Source of the DNA: Novilysobacter antarcticus
Lineage (GTDB): Bacteria; Pseudomonadota; Gammaproteobacteria; Xanthomonadales; Xanthomonadaceae
Assembly: GCF_019802285.1 (NCBI RefSeq)
Contig: NZ_JAIEUJ010000003.1
Location: forward strand, 124,001 to 188,000
Direction: 5' to 3'
DNA length: 64,000 nt
Positions 16,817 through 27,437 of this stretch are shown here, in pieces. The first letter of the stretch is position 1; every line of letters begins with the position of its first letter. The notes beneath the pieces were generated by a model. The model was not told the DNA's origin and did not search any database. It saw nothing but the letters and a program-made list of their open reading frames with translations. Position numbers and translations under genes: made by a program.

Positions 16817-17711
16817 GTGTAACTTGTTTCGTCCTGCGCGCCAGCGCGTGCAAGGGCGAGTGCTCCACGCCCGCCGCCAGCCAGGCATCCAGGCCCGATG
16901 GCAGCACCGACAGCGCCGATTCGGCGGATTCGCGGCTGGCGAACTCGACGAAACAACCGCTGCCGGAACCGGTCAGGTGCGGCGTGCCGACCTGCGACAA
17001 GGCAGCAAACACGGCGTCTATGGCCGGTTCGCGGCCGCGCAGTACCGGCTCGAACGCGTTCCCGAGCGGTTTGCCCGAAACGAAGTCGGCTATTGTCGCG
17101 GGCTGCGCATCGCGCGTCAATTCAGCGGACTGGAAGAGTTCGGCGGTAGGGACCGGGACGCCGGGGTTGGCCAGCAGGTACCAGGCTGGTGGCAGGTGGA
17201 TGGGAGTCAATTGCTCGCCGATACCCTCGGCCCACGCGTTGCGTCCGCGCACGAACACCGGCACATCAGCCCCGAGCTGCAAGGCCAGGCCCGCCAGTCG
17301 CTCCTCGCCCAGGCCCGTACCCCACAGCGCGTCCAGGGCCACCAGGACCGAAGCCGCGTCTGACGAACCGCCGCCAAAACCGCCGCCCACCGGGATGCGC
17401 TTGTCGATTGCGATGTCAGCACCCAGCGGCGACCCGGAGACCGATTGCAACAGCGTGGCCGCGCGCACGGTGAGGTCGTCCGCCTCGGCCACACCAGGCA
17501 GCGGGCTGCCATGGCGCGCAATCCGGCCGTCGTCACGAACGCGAAGACGCACGGTATCGCCCCAGTCGAGCAATCGAAACACGGTCTGCAGCAGGTGGTA
17601 GCCATCTTCGCGCCTGCCCGGGATGCGCAGGAACAGGTTCAGCTTGGCCGGAGCCGGCCACTGGCTCCAACCGTCGGCATCGACCTTGGGCAGGGCTGGC
17701 GCCGCCGTCAT
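16794..17711 (-). CDS. ispE: 4-diphosphocytidyl-2-C-methyl-D-erythritol kinase
   Basis: ATP-dependent kinase of the non-mevalonate isoprenoid pathway. 305 residues from [18 protein letters not shown]-kinase motifs: catalytic Lys in [12 protein letters not shown], the ATP loop [14 protein letters not shown], the LGADVPVF aspartate, and the C-terminal [10 protein letters not shown]. The ATG overlaps the lolB stop by four bases. The final codons (GRRQEA and TAA) lie inside the tRNA-Gln gene, with the stop in its D-loop. Confidence 0.96.
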   Translation of the reverse strand: MTAAPALPKVDADGWSQWPAPAKLNLFLRIPGRREDGYHLLQTVFRLLDWGDTVRLRVRDDGRIARHGSPLPGVAEADDLTVRAATLLQSVSGSPLGADIAIDKRIPVGGGFGGGSSDAASVLVALDALWGTGLGEERLAGLALQLGADVPVFVRGRNAWAEGIGEQLTPIHLPPAWYLLANPGVPVPTAELFQSAELTRDAQPATIADFVSGKPLGNAFEPVLRGREPAIDAVFAALSQVGTPHLTGSGSGCFVEFASRESAESALSVLPSGLDAWLAAGVEHSPLHALARRTKQVTQGRRQEA

Positions 17712-18364
17712 TGCAGCTGCGCCGCTCTGGAGGGGCTTGCGGACTGCCATTCGTCGACGATCAGCTTGACCCGGGCCTCGCCGCGGACCGCGTCGACCCG
17801 GCTGGGGAGCGCTGTTTCGCCCTCCGTCACCGCATCGGGGGCCCAGCGGTATTCGATCGTCCAGCCGTCCTGATCGATCCGGCGCGGCAGTCCGTCGGTG
17901 CCGTATTCGATTTTCGCGGGGGCGAGCGCCGGGGCGCGGGCGCCGCGGACCCAGTCGCCCAGGGCCACTACCGGGATGTCCCAGCCGGTCGCAGCCAACA
18001 ACAGCAGGCGCGCATCGGGTCCGGAACGCGGGCCGCCCTCCAGTCCTTCCAGTCGGGCCGCGTCGGCATCGCCTGCCAGTTGCCAACCCTGGCGGGTGAC
18101 CGGGGCGCTGAGGGTGATCAGGTATCGCGGGCCGTCCTGACGCCATTCGATGCGGCCGCTGCCACCCTTGCCGGCATTGGCAACCGCGACCCGACCGGCC
18201 AATGACCAGTCCGGCGTGCGGGCCAGCGCGCTTTCGCGCTGCAGCTGGGACGCCTCGGCGGCGGCAACCTCGGTCGCGGAAATCGCCGGCCGCAGCGGCG
18301 CGCCTGCGCAGCCGACCAGCAGCAGGCCCAGCGCGAGGAGGGGTACAAGAGCGGAGATCCTCAT
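17708..18364 (-). CDS. lolB: Outer-membrane lipoprotein receptor LolB
   Basis: Accepts lipoproteins from periplasmic LolA and inserts them in the outer membrane. 218 residues with a lipoprotein signal peptide; lipobox LLVGC, Cys19. The LolB fold is suggested by [22 protein letters not shown] and by the late WTIEYRW and VRLIV-like strands. It overlaps ispE downstream and the TPR gene upstream by four bases each, so all three are tightly coupled. lolB-ispE-prs is a standard gammaproteobacterial order. Confidence 0.92.
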   Translation of the reverse strand: MRISALVPLLALGLLLVGCAGAPLRPAISATEVAAAEASQLQRESALARTPDWSLAGRVAVANAGKGGSGRIEWRQDGPRYLITLSAPVTRQGWQLAGDADAARLEGLEGGPRSGPDARLLLLAATGWDIPVVALGDWVRGARAPALAPAKIEYGTDGLPRRIDQDGWTIEYRWAPDAVTEGETALPSRVDAVRGEARVKLIVDEWQSASPSRAAQLQ

Positions 18365-20043
18365 GGGGCGATCATTTCCTGGACCCGCTTCAAGGCGCGG
18401 TTGTCGGGGTCGATGCGTTCGGCTTCTTCCAGGTACTTGCGCGCCTCGTCATGGCGACCGAGCTCCCACAGCACCTCGGCCAGATGGGCGGCGATCTCGG
18501 CATCCTTCTGCAATGCGAACGCCTGTCGAAGCGCGACCAGGGCTTCGTCATTGCGGCCGAGCCGATAGAGCACCCAGCCGTAACTGTCGGTAATGGCGGC
18601 GTTGTCGGGCTCTGCGGCGCGGGCGCGGTTGATCAGTTCCAAGGCTTCCTGGTAACGGTCGGTGCGATCGGCGAGCGTATAGCCCAGTGCGTTCAGCGCG
18701 GCGACCGATTCGGGATCGATGACCAGGATCCGGCGCAGGTCGGCCTCCGCGCGCGGGATGTCATCGCCCCGCTCCCAGCTCAGGGCGCGGGCGTAGAGGA
18801 TTTCCAGATCGTCGGGGAACGCGGCCAGGCCACGTGAGAAGGCGTCCTTCTCGGCCGCTGCGTCCTCATCGCGCTCGTGCAGTGACGCTTCCAGGAGATA
18901 CGCATCGCGGCGCGCCGTGTCGGTGGTCGAGGCGTCGGCCTGCATTTCGCGCAGCTGTGCAAACGCCTCGTCGGCACGATCCAGCTCATGCAGGACGTTG
19001 GCGCTGCGCAACATCGCCGGGACGCGCTGCGCCCCGCCGGGAACGCCCTGATACCAGTTCAGCGCCTCGTCGTAGCGCTTCAGGAACTCGGCCACCTGGC
19101 CCAACAGCAGGCGTCGGCGCGGATCGGGCACCTGCCCGCGCGCGCGGAGCTCCTCATACAACGCCAGCAAGGCGGCATTGTCCTTGGCCCGGGCCAGCAG
19201 CGAGGCGCGCAGGCCGTAGGTCTGGTCGTCCTGCTCGCCGCGCGCGAGCGTGGCCTCGGCGGCGGCCAGATCGCCGAGCGTGTCGTATTCATAGGCGATG
19301 GCCAGGCGCAGTTCGTCGTCATCGCCGGCACGCTCGGCGATGGAGGCCAGCACCTCGCGCGCCTCGTCCGGGCGACGGGCTTCGCGCAGCTGGCTGACCC
19401 TCAACAGGGCCACCCGCGGCTCGCCGGGAAAGCGCTTGAGCACTTCGGCGACGATGCGCTCAGCCAGCTCCGGCTGCTCAAGGCGCTGGGCCAGCCCGCC
19501 AAACGCGAGCCACGCCTGCAGGGTCGGCGGAATGCTGCCACGACGCACCAGCCCTTCCAGCACCCGCGACGACTGGGCCGGATCGCGGGCGCCGGCGATC
19601 ATCACCCCCAGCACCTGCCGCCAGCCCTCGTCACCGGGCATGCCGAGCAACTGGACCAGAAAACGCTGCGCCTTGCGCTCATCACCGCGGCGCAGGGCCA
19701 GGCTGGCCTCGGCGCCGAGGAAGTTGACGCTATTGCCGCCTTGGCTTCGCCACAGCTCCAACAGACGCGCGGCGCTCTCGTCATCGCGCGACAACAGGGC
19801 GATTCGGGTCGCCCGCTCGGTCAACGCCTCGTCGTCGGCGGCCAACGCCGCCTGCAGGTACCAGCGTGATGCCTCCTCCAGCCGACCCGCCTGAAGGGCG
19901 AACTCGGCCGCCATCAAGGGCTCGAGGGTCTCGATAACCGGATCGGCCGTGGGCACTTTCGCGGCAGGCGCGGCGCTGGCCGAAAACGCGCTTGCCAGCA
20001 GCAACAGGACGGCGGATATGAATAGGCGCAACGGTGCTTGCAT
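18361..20043 (-). CDS. Exported tetratricopeptide-repeat protein
   Basis: 560 residues from the ATG at 20043, which has AGGGA nine bases upstream (a TTG one codon earlier is less likely). An N-terminal signal peptide (about residues 1-25, ending SASAAPA) points to the periplasm or outer membrane. The rest is helical TPR repeats. The clearest are near the C-terminus: [37 protein letters not shown] and [17 protein letters not shown]. It starts the lolB-ispE operon, so a role in envelope assembly is possible but unproven. Confidence 0.85.
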   Translation of the reverse strand: MQAPLRLFISAVLLLLASAFSASAAPAAKVPTADPVIETLEPLMAAEFALQAGRLEEASRWYLQAALAADDEALTERATRIALLSRDDESAARLLELWRSQGGNSVNFLGAEASLALRRGDERKAQRFLVQLLGMPGDEGWRQVLGVMIAGARDPAQSSRVLEGLVRRGSIPPTLQAWLAFGGLAQRLEQPELAERIVAEVLKRFPGEPRVALLRVSQLREARRPDEAREVLASIAERAGDDDELRLAIAYEYDTLGDLAAAEATLARGEQDDQTYGLRASLLARAKDNAALLALYEELRARGQVPDPRRRLLLGQVAEFLKRYDEALNWYQGVPGGAQRVPAMLRSANVLHELDRADEAFAQLREMQADASTTDTARRDAYLLEASLHERDEDAAAEKDAFSRGLAAFPDDLEILYARALSWERGDDIPRAEADLRRILVIDPESVAALNALGYTLADRTDRYQEALELINRARAAEPDNAAITDSYGWVLYRLGRNDEALVALRQAFALQKDAEIAAHLAEVLWELGRHDEARKYLEEAERIDPDNRALKRVQEMIAP

Positions 20044-20138
20044 CAAGGTGAATCCCTGAGATTCGGGAGGCCGGTAGAATATGGGCCTTCAGCAGCCAGC
20101 AGCTTATCGCAAGCGCCTGAACCCGCCGCCCAATCCCC

Positions 20139-21479
20139 ATGAGTCCGGTGACCAGTCCAACCTCCAACCTGTTCGTGCTCGGGATCAACCACCAGACCGC
20201 GCCGGTCAGCCTGCGCGAACGGGTGGCATTCTCCAGCGAGACGATTCCTGCCGCCCTGGATTCGCTGCGCGGGCTGGGCGGGGTACGCGAGGCCGCGCTG
20301 CTGTCCACGTGCAACCGCACCGAGATCTACACCGTGGTGGACGACGGCGGGCAGGCGGTGGCGAACTGGCTGGCCCGTCATCCGGCGGGGATGGATGACC
20401 TGCAAGCCTACCTGTACCGGCACGCCGACGCGGGCGCGGTCCGCCATCTGTTCCGGGTTGCGACCGGGCTGGATTCGCTGGTACTGGGGGAGCCGCAGAT
20501 CCTGGGCCAGGTCAAGGATGCGTGGGCCACGGCGCGCGCGGCGGGCAGTCTGGGCAGCCAGCTCGACAGCCTGTTCCAGCACACCTTCACCACCGCTAAG
20601 CGCGCGCGCACGGACACCCGTATCGGCGCCAACCCGGTCTCGGTGGCCTCGGCCGCCGTTCGGCTGGCGCAGGAATCCTTCGCCCGGCTCGAAGACTCGA
20701 CCGTGCTGCTGATCGGCGCGGGCGATACAGTCGAGCTGGCCGCGCGGCATCTGGTCCAGGCGCGAGTGAAAAGGCTGCTGGTCGCCAACCGCACCCTCGC
20801 CCACGCGCAGGAATTGGCCAGCCGGCATGGCGGGGTCGCCGTGCCGCTGGACGAGATCGACCGCCATCTGGGCGAGGCGGATATCGTGCTGTCGGCCACC
20901 GCCGCGCGAGGCGCCGTGCTGCATCGCAACCAGGTGGCCGCCGCCCTGGCCCAGCGTCGACATCGGCCCATGCTGCTGCTGGACCTGGCCGTGCCGCGCG
21001 ACATCGACCCGGAGGTCGCCAAGCTGCGCGACGTGTATCTGTACACGGTGGATGACCTGGAGCGCTCCATCGAGGAGAACCGGCGCAGCCGCCAGGAAGC
21101 CGCGGCGGAAGCCGAAGCCATTATCGAGGTCCAGGTCGCGCGCTTCATGGAGAGCCTGTTGGCCCGCAGTCGCACCGCGCCGCTGAAGCAGCTGCGCGCC
21201 CACGGCGACGCGGCGAGACTGGATGCGCTGGCCAAGGCCCGCCAGCAGTTGGCCAATGGCGAGGACCCGGACGCGGTGCTCGAATTCCTCGCCCATACCT
21301 TGACCAACCGCCTCCTGCACGCACCGACGATTGCACTGCGCGAGGCTGCGATCACGGGCAATGCCGAACTGGCCCGTGCGGCCGACAAGCTTTTCCCCGC
21401 CGCCGGAAGCGCGATCCTGATGCCGGCTGAAAAGCGTGATGGTGCGAAGCCAACGCCCGGCCGCGACAGGCGCAAGTAG
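20139..21479 (+). CDS. hemA: Glutamyl-tRNA reductase
   Basis: First committed step of C5-pathway tetrapyrrole synthesis: reduces Glu-tRNA(Glu) to glutamate-1-semialdehyde with NADPH. 446 residues. The catalytic cysteine is C58 in STCNRTEIY; the [13 protein letters not shown] signature is at the N-terminus; the NADPH loop [13 protein letters not shown] follows; the C-terminal dimerisation helices are complete. It is divergent from the TPR gene. A TAGAAT hexamer at 20075-20080 may be its -10 box, but no -35 box is evident. Confidence 0.97.
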   Translation: MSPVTSPTSNLFVLGINHQTAPVSLRERVAFSSETIPAALDSLRGLGGVREAALLSTCNRTEIYTVVDDGGQAVANWLARHPAGMDDLQAYLYRHADAGAVRHLFRVATGLDSLVLGEPQILGQVKDAWATARAAGSLGSQLDSLFQHTFTTAKRARTDTRIGANPVSVASAAVRLAQESFARLEDSTVLLIGAGDTVELAARHLVQARVKRLLVANRTLAHAQELASRHGGVAVPLDEIDRHLGEADIVLSATAARGAVLHRNQVAAALAQRRHRPMLLLDLAVPRDIDPEVAKLRDVYLYTVDDLERSIEENRRSRQEAAAEAEAIIEVQVARFMESLLARSRTAPLKQLRAHGDAARLDALAKARQQLANGEDPDAVLEFLAHTLTNRLLHAPTIALREAAITGNAELARAADKLFPAAGSAILMPAEKRDGAKPTPGRDRRK

Positions 21480-21619
21480 CCTTACCACGCGTTGCCTGGC
21501 CCGCCGGTTGTCCGCCGGCCGATCCGTGGGCGCGCCGCACCCGTTGCCGCCAACCGACCCGTTCACCCCGCCCGTCCCACGTTTTTCCAGACCCACCCCT
21601 CTCGACCCGAGACCGACCG

Positions 21620-22705
21620 ATGACCCCCAGCCTGCGCCGCAAGCTCGAAGCCCTCGCCGAACGCCGCGAAGAACTGGAGCGACTGCTGGCCGACCCGGAT
21701 GTGATCGGCGACAACCAGCGCTTCCGCCAGCTCTCGCGCGAGTTCTCCCAGCTGGGACCGGTGGCGACCGCGCTCGCCGACGAGGCCGCTGCACAGGCGG
21801 ACCTGGAGACGGCGCTGGCGATGCGTGACGACCCGGAACTGGCTGAGCTGGCCGAGGAGGAAATCAGCGCCGCCAACGAACGCCTGCGCCAGCTGGACAT
21901 CGAACTGCTCGCCCATCTGGTGCCGCGCGATCCGCGCGACGAGGGCGATCTGTACCTGGAGGTGCGCGCCGGCACGGGTGGCGATGAGGCCGCAATCTTC
22001 GCCGGCGACCTGTTCCGCATGTACTCGCGTTACGCCGAGCGCCAGGGCTGGCGGGTGGAGGTCGAATCGGCCAACGAAGGCGAGCACGGCGGCTACAAGG
22101 AGCTGATCGCGCGGGTCGAGGGCCGGGGTGCGTACTCCAAGCTGAAGTTCGAGTCCGGCACCCACCGCGTGCAGCGGGTGCCGGAGACAGAATCCCAGGG
22201 CCGCGTGCACACCTCGGCGGCCACCGTGGCGATCATCGCGGTGGAGCCGGAGGGCGAGCCGATCGAGATCAACCCTGCCGACCTGCGCGTGGACACTTTC
22301 CGCTCCTCCGGCGCCGGCGGCCAGCACGTCAACAAGACCGACTCGGCCATCCGCATCACCCACCTGCCCAGCGGCATCGTGGTGGAGAGCCAGACCGAGC
22401 GCAGCCAGCACGCCAACCGCGATACGGCGATGAAGCGGCTACGCGCGACTCTGGCCGAGGAGCAGGCCAACAAGGCCGCAGCCGCCATCGCCGAGGATCG
22501 CAAGTTGCAGGTCGGCAGCGGCGATCGCAGTCAGCGCATCCGCACCTACAACTACTCGCAGGGACGCATCACCGACCACCGGGTGGAAGGATTGACCCTG
22601 TACGACCTGCCCAATGTGCTCACCGGTGATCTGGACGCCCTGATCGAGCGCCTGCAGCAGGAACACCAGGCCGACGAACTCGCGCGCCTGACCAAAGGCA
22701 GCTGA
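21620..22705 (+). CDS. prfA: Peptide chain release factor 1
   Basis: Decodes UAA and UAG stop codons and triggers peptide release. 361 residues. The GGQ motif is at residues 233-235, the same position as in E. coli. The stop-codon recognition motif reads P-E-T in [10 protein letters not shown], keeping the required Pro and Thr. It lies 140 bp after hemA. Its TGA overlaps the next gene's ATG by one base. In many gammaproteobacteria the following gene is prmC, which methylates this GGQ; prmC is absent here. Confidence 0.97.
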   Translation: MTPSLRRKLEALAERREELERLLADPDVIGDNQRFRQLSREFSQLGPVATALADEAAAQADLETALAMRDDPELAELAEEEISAANERLRQLDIELLAHLVPRDPRDEGDLYLEVRAGTGGDEAAIFAGDLFRMYSRYAERQGWRVEVESANEGEHGGYKELIARVEGRGAYSKLKFESGTHRVQRVPETESQGRVHTSAATVAIIAVEPEGEPIEINPADLRVDTFRSSGAGGQHVNKTDSAIRITHLPSGIVVESQTERSQHANRDTAMKRLRATLAEEQANKAAAAIAEDRKLQVGSGDRSQRIRTYNYSQGRITDHRVEGLTLYDLPNVLTGDLDALIERLQQEHQADELARLTKGS

Positions 22706-24423
22706 TGACCGTGCGGCCGGTCGACCCCCGCAGCGAAGCGAGGCTGGCCGTCGAGCGCGAGCCCGGCAGCCCGCTTGCCTGGATCCTGCTCGCCGAGGCC
22801 GAACTGGACGCCGGGGACGCGGCAGCCGGCGAGACCGCCAGCCGGCGCGCGCTGGCGCTCCTGCCGGGACACCCCGAGGCGCTCGCCCGCCTCGGTCGCG
22901 CCCAGTGGATGCAGGGCCGGCATCAGGACGCCGCCGAAAGCCTGGGCACCGCCGCCAAGCGCGCCCCCGGCCATCCCGGCATTGCGGTCTGGCTGGCGCA
23001 CGTGCTGGAAGACATCGGCCAGCCCGAGCAGGCGGCCGACCAGTACGCGCGGGCGCACCGGCTCGCACCAGAGGAGCCGCAGTTGGCGGCCTACCTGCTG
23101 GCGTGGCGGCGCAAGCTATGCGACTGGCGCGACCTGGATGCGCTGTCCACCCAGGTCCGTGATGCCGTCCGTCATGGGCAGTCGGCGGTGGAACCATTCG
23201 CCTTCCTCAGCGAAGACAGCACGGCGGCGGAGCAGCTTGCCTGCGCCCGGCTGCGCGCCGCGGGCATCGCGCGCGCAGTCCGACCGCTTCCGCCACCGCC
23301 ACCGGAGCCGCGTGCCGCGGATGCGCGAAAGGCGCTGCGGGTGGGGTTTCTGTCCAACGGCTTCGGGGCCCATCCGACCGGGTTGCTGACCGTGGCGCTG
23401 TTCGAGGCGCTGGCCTCGCAGCCAGCAATCGCCGTCCACCTGTTTGCGTTGAATGCGGACGACGGCAGCGCGATCCGCCAGCGCCTGAAGTCGGCGACTC
23501 GTCTGCACGATGTCGCCGGACGCAGCCACACCGGGGTGGCCCGGGTGATCCGCGATGCGCAAATCGACGTGCTGTTCGATCTGCGCGGCTGGGGCGGCGG
23601 CGGACGGCCGGAAGTGCTGGCGATGCGACCTGCTCCGCTGCAGGTCAACTGGCTCGCCTATCCCGGAACGTCCGGCGCGCCGTGGATCGACGTCGTGCTG
23701 GCCGACCGCTTCGTACTGCCGCCGTCGCTGGCGCACGGATTCAGCGAGCGGGTGGACTACCTGCCGCGCTGTTTCCAGCCCTCCGACACCAGCCGGGCGC
23801 TCGCCGCGCCGCCGGGACGCGCAGAATGCGGTCTGCCGGCACCCGGCACGGGCGTGGTGTTCTGCTGCTTCAACAACAGTTACAAACTCAACCCGGCGAG
23901 CATGCGGCGGGCGTGGGCGGTGCTCGCCGGTGTGCCCGACAGCGTGCTGTGGCTGCTGTCGGGGCCGGGACGCGCGGACCAGCGCCTGCGCGATGCGGCC
24001 GCGGCTGCCGGCGTGGCGCCGTCACGCCTGGTGTTCATGCCCAAGCAGCCGCACGACCGCTATCTCGCGCGTCTCCAGCACGCCGACCTGTTTCTGGACA
24101 CCAACCCCTACAACGCCCACACCACCGCCTCGGATGCGCTGTGGGCCGGCTGTCCGGTGCTGACCCGGCCGGGGGAGACGTTCGCCGCCCGCGTCGCCGG
24201 CAGCCTGAATCATCATCTGGGAATGCCGCAGATGAATGTCGCCACCGATGACCAATTCATCCAGCGAGCCATCGAACTGGGTCGCGATCCGGCGCTGCTG
24301 CAGGCGGCGCGCGGGGCGTTGCGGGAGCGACGCCGTACGGCCGGTGTGTTCGATATGGACGGGTTCGCGGCCGACTTCGCTGCCGCCGTGCTGGCGATGG
24401 CGGAGCAGCACGGCACGGCTTAG
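22705..24423 (+). CDS. O-GlcNAc-transferase-like (SPINDLY family) glycosyltransferase
   Basis: Inverting GT41 family. 572 residues. The N-terminal third has TPR repeats (for example AQWMQGRHQDAAESLG and LEDIGQPEQAADQYARAHRL). The two Rossmann-like catalytic lobes begin near residue 208. H223 in GFGAHPTG and K394 in FNNSYKLNP match conserved active-site residues of the family. A protein of this type from Xanthomonas campestris has been used as a structural model of OGT. Its natural target is unknown to me. It overlaps prfA by one base and ends nine bases from a convergent gene. Confidence 0.88.
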   Translation: MTVRPVDPRSEARLAVEREPGSPLAWILLAEAELDAGDAAAGETASRRALALLPGHPEALARLGRAQWMQGRHQDAAESLGTAAKRAPGHPGIAVWLAHVLEDIGQPEQAADQYARAHRLAPEEPQLAAYLLAWRRKLCDWRDLDALSTQVRDAVRHGQSAVEPFAFLSEDSTAAEQLACARLRAAGIARAVRPLPPPPPEPRAADARKALRVGFLSNGFGAHPTGLLTVALFEALASQPAIAVHLFALNADDGSAIRQRLKSATRLHDVAGRSHTGVARVIRDAQIDVLFDLRGWGGGGRPEVLAMRPAPLQVNWLAYPGTSGAPWIDVVLADRFVLPPSLAHGFSERVDYLPRCFQPSDTSRALAAPPGRAECGLPAPGTGVVFCCFNNSYKLNPASMRRAWAVLAGVPDSVLWLLSGPGRADQRLRDAAAAAGVAPSRLVFMPKQPHDRYLARLQHADLFLDTNPYNAHTTASDALWAGCPVLTRPGETFAARVAGSLNHHLGMPQMNVATDDQFIQRAIELGRDPALLQAARGALRERRRTAGVFDMDGFAADFAAAVLAMAEQHGTA

Positions 24424-24432
24424 CGAAACTGA

Positions 24433-25065
24433 TCAGCCAGCACCACGACCATCGGACGCAGCATCGTCGGATCTGCCCGTCGCCGCAGCGATGATTCCCT
24501 CGATTTCCCCGGCGGTGACCGGACCCATGATCTTGCGCGCGACCCGGCCGTCTGGCGAGATCAGCCAGGTCATCGGCAAGCCGCGTGGCTCGTCGAAATC
24601 CGCCGGCGGGTTGGCCGTGTCGAGGATCGCGATCGGGTAGGTCACCGGGTGTTCGAGCAGGAACGCCTTCATCTCGGCCGGCTCGATGTCCTCAAAGGCC
24701 AGCCCCACCACCTTGATGTCCTCACGCATGGCGGCCAGCGCCGACAGCTCCGGCATCTCCTTCAGGCAGGGGTTGCACCAGGTCGCCCAGAAGTTCACCA
24801 GAACCCATTTGCCCCGGTGCGCGGCGAGGTCGTATTGGGTGCCGTCCAGGGCACCGACAACCAGCGTCGGTCGGAAGTCCTTCCCGGCGGCTTCCGGCGC
24901 GCCCGAATCTGCAACGCCCGGCGGCGTGGCCGGGGTTGCGGACGGATCGGCTTGTCCAGCACCGGCCACCGGTGTCGCCTCCGCCTCGCCCGTTCCAGCG
25001 GTGGGGTCGGCAGGCTGGCAGCCCAGCAGCAGGGCCGCGAGCAGGGCTACGGCGGCAATACGCAT
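24433..25065 (-). CDS. TlpA-like thiol-disulfide oxidoreductase lipoprotein
   Basis: Membrane-anchored periplasmic thioredoxin-fold protein, 210 residues. Lipobox LLLGC with Cys16. An Ala/Pro/Gly-rich linker runs to about residue 60, then a thioredoxin fold with the WCNPC active site (C97, C100) and the cis-proline region GLPMTWLISPDG. Such proteins reduce or reshuffle disulfides, often in cytochrome c maturation. It shares one base with the end of the upstream YihY-family gene, so the two form one unit. Confidence 0.85.
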   Translation of the reverse strand: MRIAAVALLAALLLGCQPADPTAGTGEAEATPVAGAGQADPSATPATPPGVADSGAPEAAGKDFRPTLVVGALDGTQYDLAAHRGKWVLVNFWATWCNPCLKEMPELSALAAMREDIKVVGLAFEDIEPAEMKAFLLEHPVTYPIAILDTANPPADFDEPRGLPMTWLISPDGRVARKIMGPVTAGEIEGIIAAATGRSDDAASDGRGAG

Positions 25066-26333
25066 CAGGATTTCTCCTCGGCATGGATGGTGGAAACGCG
25101 ACGCTTGAGCAACTCGCGCAGGGGCAGACGCAGCTCGTCCAGCGCCGCCACGGCGGAGCGTCCCAGCGGATCGTCGCTACACGGTATGCGTGCCTCGGCG
25201 ATGGGGATGCGCAGCTGGCACGCCTCGTAAAGCTCACCCAGGGAAAGCGCTTCCAGATCCCGCGACAGCAGCCACTGGCCGTCCTCGGCGCGGTGGACGA
25301 CATTGATCTGGCGCAGCTGCTCCAGTGTTTCCTGGACAAGCGCGTCGGTCATGATCGGCTCCATGGTGAGGATGTCGTCGATGTGCAGGCCGCGGCCGTG
25401 CTCGCGCGCCTCGTTGAACCGGCCCAGCAGTCGCAGCAGGCCGTACATCTCGTAGCCCTCCGGCAGGCGCATCGCCACCGGCTGGTAGCGAAAGGCCGAC
25501 ATCGAGGAGGCCAGGGAGGCGCCCATCAGCACCGCGACCCAGCTCAGGAAGATCCACATCATGAAGATCGGCACGAACGCCAGGGTCCCGTAGATGCGCG
25601 AGTAGCTGGTAAAGGTGCCCAGGTATACGCCCAGCCCCCAGCGCACCAACTCGAACGCGCAGGTGGCCAGCAGTCCGCCGGCCAGGGCATGACGCCACTG
25701 CACCGTGCGGTGCGGCACGACGCGATAGATCGCCGCGAATGCCAGCAGCTCCAGTGACATCGGCGCAAACCGCAGCATCATGTTCTGGACCAGGTGGCCG
25801 GCGCTGGTCTCGAACACCGCCAGGGCGAAGATCCGCGCCGACATCGCCAGGCTGGCGGCAGCGAGGATCGCGCCCAGGGTCAGCACCGTCCAATAGACCA
25901 GGAACCGGCTGAACTGCGGACGCGCGGCCTTGACCCGCCAGATGCGGTTGAATGCCGTTTCCACCCCGTTGAGGGTGATCAGCAGCGACACCACCAGGAC
26001 CACGATGCCGGCGCTGGTCAGCTGCCCGGAGTTGCCGGAGAACTGCAGCAGGTACTCCTCCACCGAGCGCGCCGCGGAGGGGACGAAGTTGGAGAAGATG
26101 TAATCGCTCAGGCGCTCGGTCCAGACCGCGAATACCGGGAATGCCGACAGCACTCCGAACACCACCATCGACAGTGGCACCAGGGCGAACACGGTTGTGT
26201 ACGACAACGCTCCGGCGGCCTGGAAGAGGTTGTCGTCCAGCACCCGCCGGCCGAGAAAACGCAGGAACGCCCGCACCCGCGCGCGGTCACGTATGCGTTC
26301 GCCCCAGTGGTTGATCGAGTCCAGTGGCTCCAT
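25065..26333 (-). CDS. YihY/UPF0761 family inner-membrane protein
   Basis: 422 residues from MEPLDSINHWGERIR. The N-terminal 300 residues carry about six membrane helices with family motifs DDNLFQAAGALSYTT, TLNGVETAFNRIW and YGTLAFVPIFMMWIFLSW. The C-terminal 120 residues are cytoplasmic and polar. Family members were once called ribonuclease BN, a name now considered wrong; the true function is unsettled. The ATG at 26333 is preferred over a long unsupported upstream extension. It is transcribed with the TlpA-like gene. Confidence 0.85.
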   Translation of the reverse strand: MEPLDSINHWGERIRDRARVRAFLRFLGRRVLDDNLFQAAGALSYTTVFALVPLSMVVFGVLSAFPVFAVWTERLSDYIFSNFVPSAARSVEEYLLQFSGNSGQLTSAGIVVLVVSLLITLNGVETAFNRIWRVKAARPQFSRFLVYWTVLTLGAILAAASLAMSARIFALAVFETSAGHLVQNMMLRFAPMSLELLAFAAIYRVVPHRTVQWRHALAGGLLATCAFELVRWGLGVYLGTFTSYSRIYGTLAFVPIFMMWIFLSWVAVLMGASLASSMSAFRYQPVAMRLPEGYEMYGLLRLLGRFNEAREHGRGLHIDDILTMEPIMTDALVQETLEQLRQINVVHRAEDGQWLLSRDLEALSLGELYEACQLRIPIAEARIPCSDDPLGRSAVAALDELRLPLRELLKRRVSTIHAEEKS

Positions 26334-26435
26334 CGTTCGAAGCGTAACCCACGCAGGAACAATCGCGCTGGCAGTCAACGCCTGCGCCGCATCCTCTATC
26401 CTTGGCGGCTTCCACTTCGGGGATCCGACAACACG

Positions 26436-27026
26436 ATGGCCGACATCCTGGTGCTGTACTACAGCCGCAACGGCGCGGTGGCGCAGCTCGCCCGCCAGAT
26501 CGCCCGCGGCATCGGCGAGGTGGACGGCATGGCCGCACGACTGCGCTGCGTGCCTCCCGTCGCCGCGGTCACCACCACCGCCGCTCCTCCCGTGCCGGAG
26601 GACGGCGCGCCGTACGTGGAGACACGCGATCTGGAAGAGTGTGCAGGCCTCGTGGTCGGCAGCCCGACCCGGTTCGGCAACATGGCCGCGCCCATGAAGC
26701 ACTGGTTCGACGGGCTCGGTGCGCAGTGGGCCAGCGGCTTGCTGGTGGACAAGCCGGCCGCGGTTTTCACCTCCTCATCGACCATGCACGGCGGCCAGGA
26801 GTCGACCCTGCTGACGATGATGGTGCCGCTTCTGCACCACGGCTGCGTGATCGTCGGCATCCCGTTCACCGAGCCCCGCCTGAGCACGACCCGCACCGGC
26901 GGCACGCCGTATGGCGCCAGTCATGTCGGCGGCCCGGAGGATGACCCGCGACCGAGCGAGGACGAAGCGCACCTCGCCCGTGCCCTGGGCCGGCGGGTGG
27001 CAACGATCGCCGGGAAGCTGGCGTGA
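26436..27026 (+). CDS. wrbA: NAD(P)H:quinone oxidoreductase, WrbA type
   Basis: FMN-binding flavodoxin-like enzyme that reduces quinones by two electrons, protecting against oxidative stress. 196 residues from MADILVLYYSRNGAVAQLAR. The phosphate-binding loop YYSRNGAV, the GSPTRFGNMAAPMKHWFD block, and STMHGGQESTL with the late GGTPYGASHV are all diagnostic. The ATG at 26436 is chosen over a long open stretch upstream. The stop overlaps the next gene by four bases. Confidence 0.92.
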   Translation: MADILVLYYSRNGAVAQLARQIARGIGEVDGMAARLRCVPPVAAVTTTAAPPVPEDGAPYVETRDLEECAGLVVGSPTRFGNMAAPMKHWFDGLGAQWASGLLVDKPAAVFTSSSTMHGGQESTLLTMMVPLLHHGCVIVGIPFTEPRLSTTRTGGTPYGASHVGGPEDDPRPSEDEAHLARALGRRVATIAGKLA

Positions 27027-27391
27027 GCCAGCCCGCAACGCGCACGGCCACGGACTGGACTCTGGCGGGCGCGCTGATCGCCCTGGGCGGATTGTTCTGC
27101 CTCTGGTTCTGGCCGGCGGCCGATTGGCCGACCCGCGACCTGGTGGCGCTGCTGGTGTTCGCCGCCCCGCCGCTGCTGCTGGGCGTGGCAAAGCTGGCCG
27201 GCGCGCGCACGGCGGGTTACTGGGGTTCGGTGCTGGCGCTGGCGTGGTTCAGCCACGGCATCATGGTGGCCTGGACCCGCCCGGCCGAGCTGGTCTTCGC
27301 GCTGCTGGAAACAGCGCTGGCCCTGGTGATCATCTTTGCCGCCAACCTGCCTGGCTTGAAGGGCCGCTTCGGCACCCGCAAGCGCGGCTGA
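27023..27391 (+). CDS. DUF2069 small membrane protein
   Basis: 122 residues with four predicted membrane helices covering nearly the whole chain (TLAGALIALGGLFCLWFW; LVALLVFAAPPLLLGVA; GSVLALAWFSHGIMVAW; VFALLETALALVIIFAANL). The GTG start overlaps the wrbA stop (GTGA). I associate the fold with DUF2069, commonly found next to wrbA. The function is unknown; coupling suggests a membrane role connected with quinone chemistry, which is inference. Confidence 0.75.
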   Translation: MSQPATRTATDWTLAGALIALGGLFCLWFWPAADWPTRDLVALLVFAAPPLLLGVAKLAGARTAGYWGSVLALAWFSHGIMVAWTRPAELVFALLETALALVIIFAANLPGLKGRFGTRKRG

Positions 27392-27437
27392 GCGCCGGGA
27401 CCCGCGGTCATTGCGGGCCCCGGGGCAAACGCTCCAC

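Noticed and set aside
26334-26702. N-terminal extension of the YihY-family protein
   Set aside because: It overlaps the wrbA coding region on the opposite strand, is rich in His/Arg/Gly shadow composition and lacks homology to the family.
27397-27420. Bulged GC stem between the DUF2069 and M28 peptidase genes as a bidirectional terminator
   Set aside because: Only a short stem with a bulge and no T-run on either strand; too weak to annotate.
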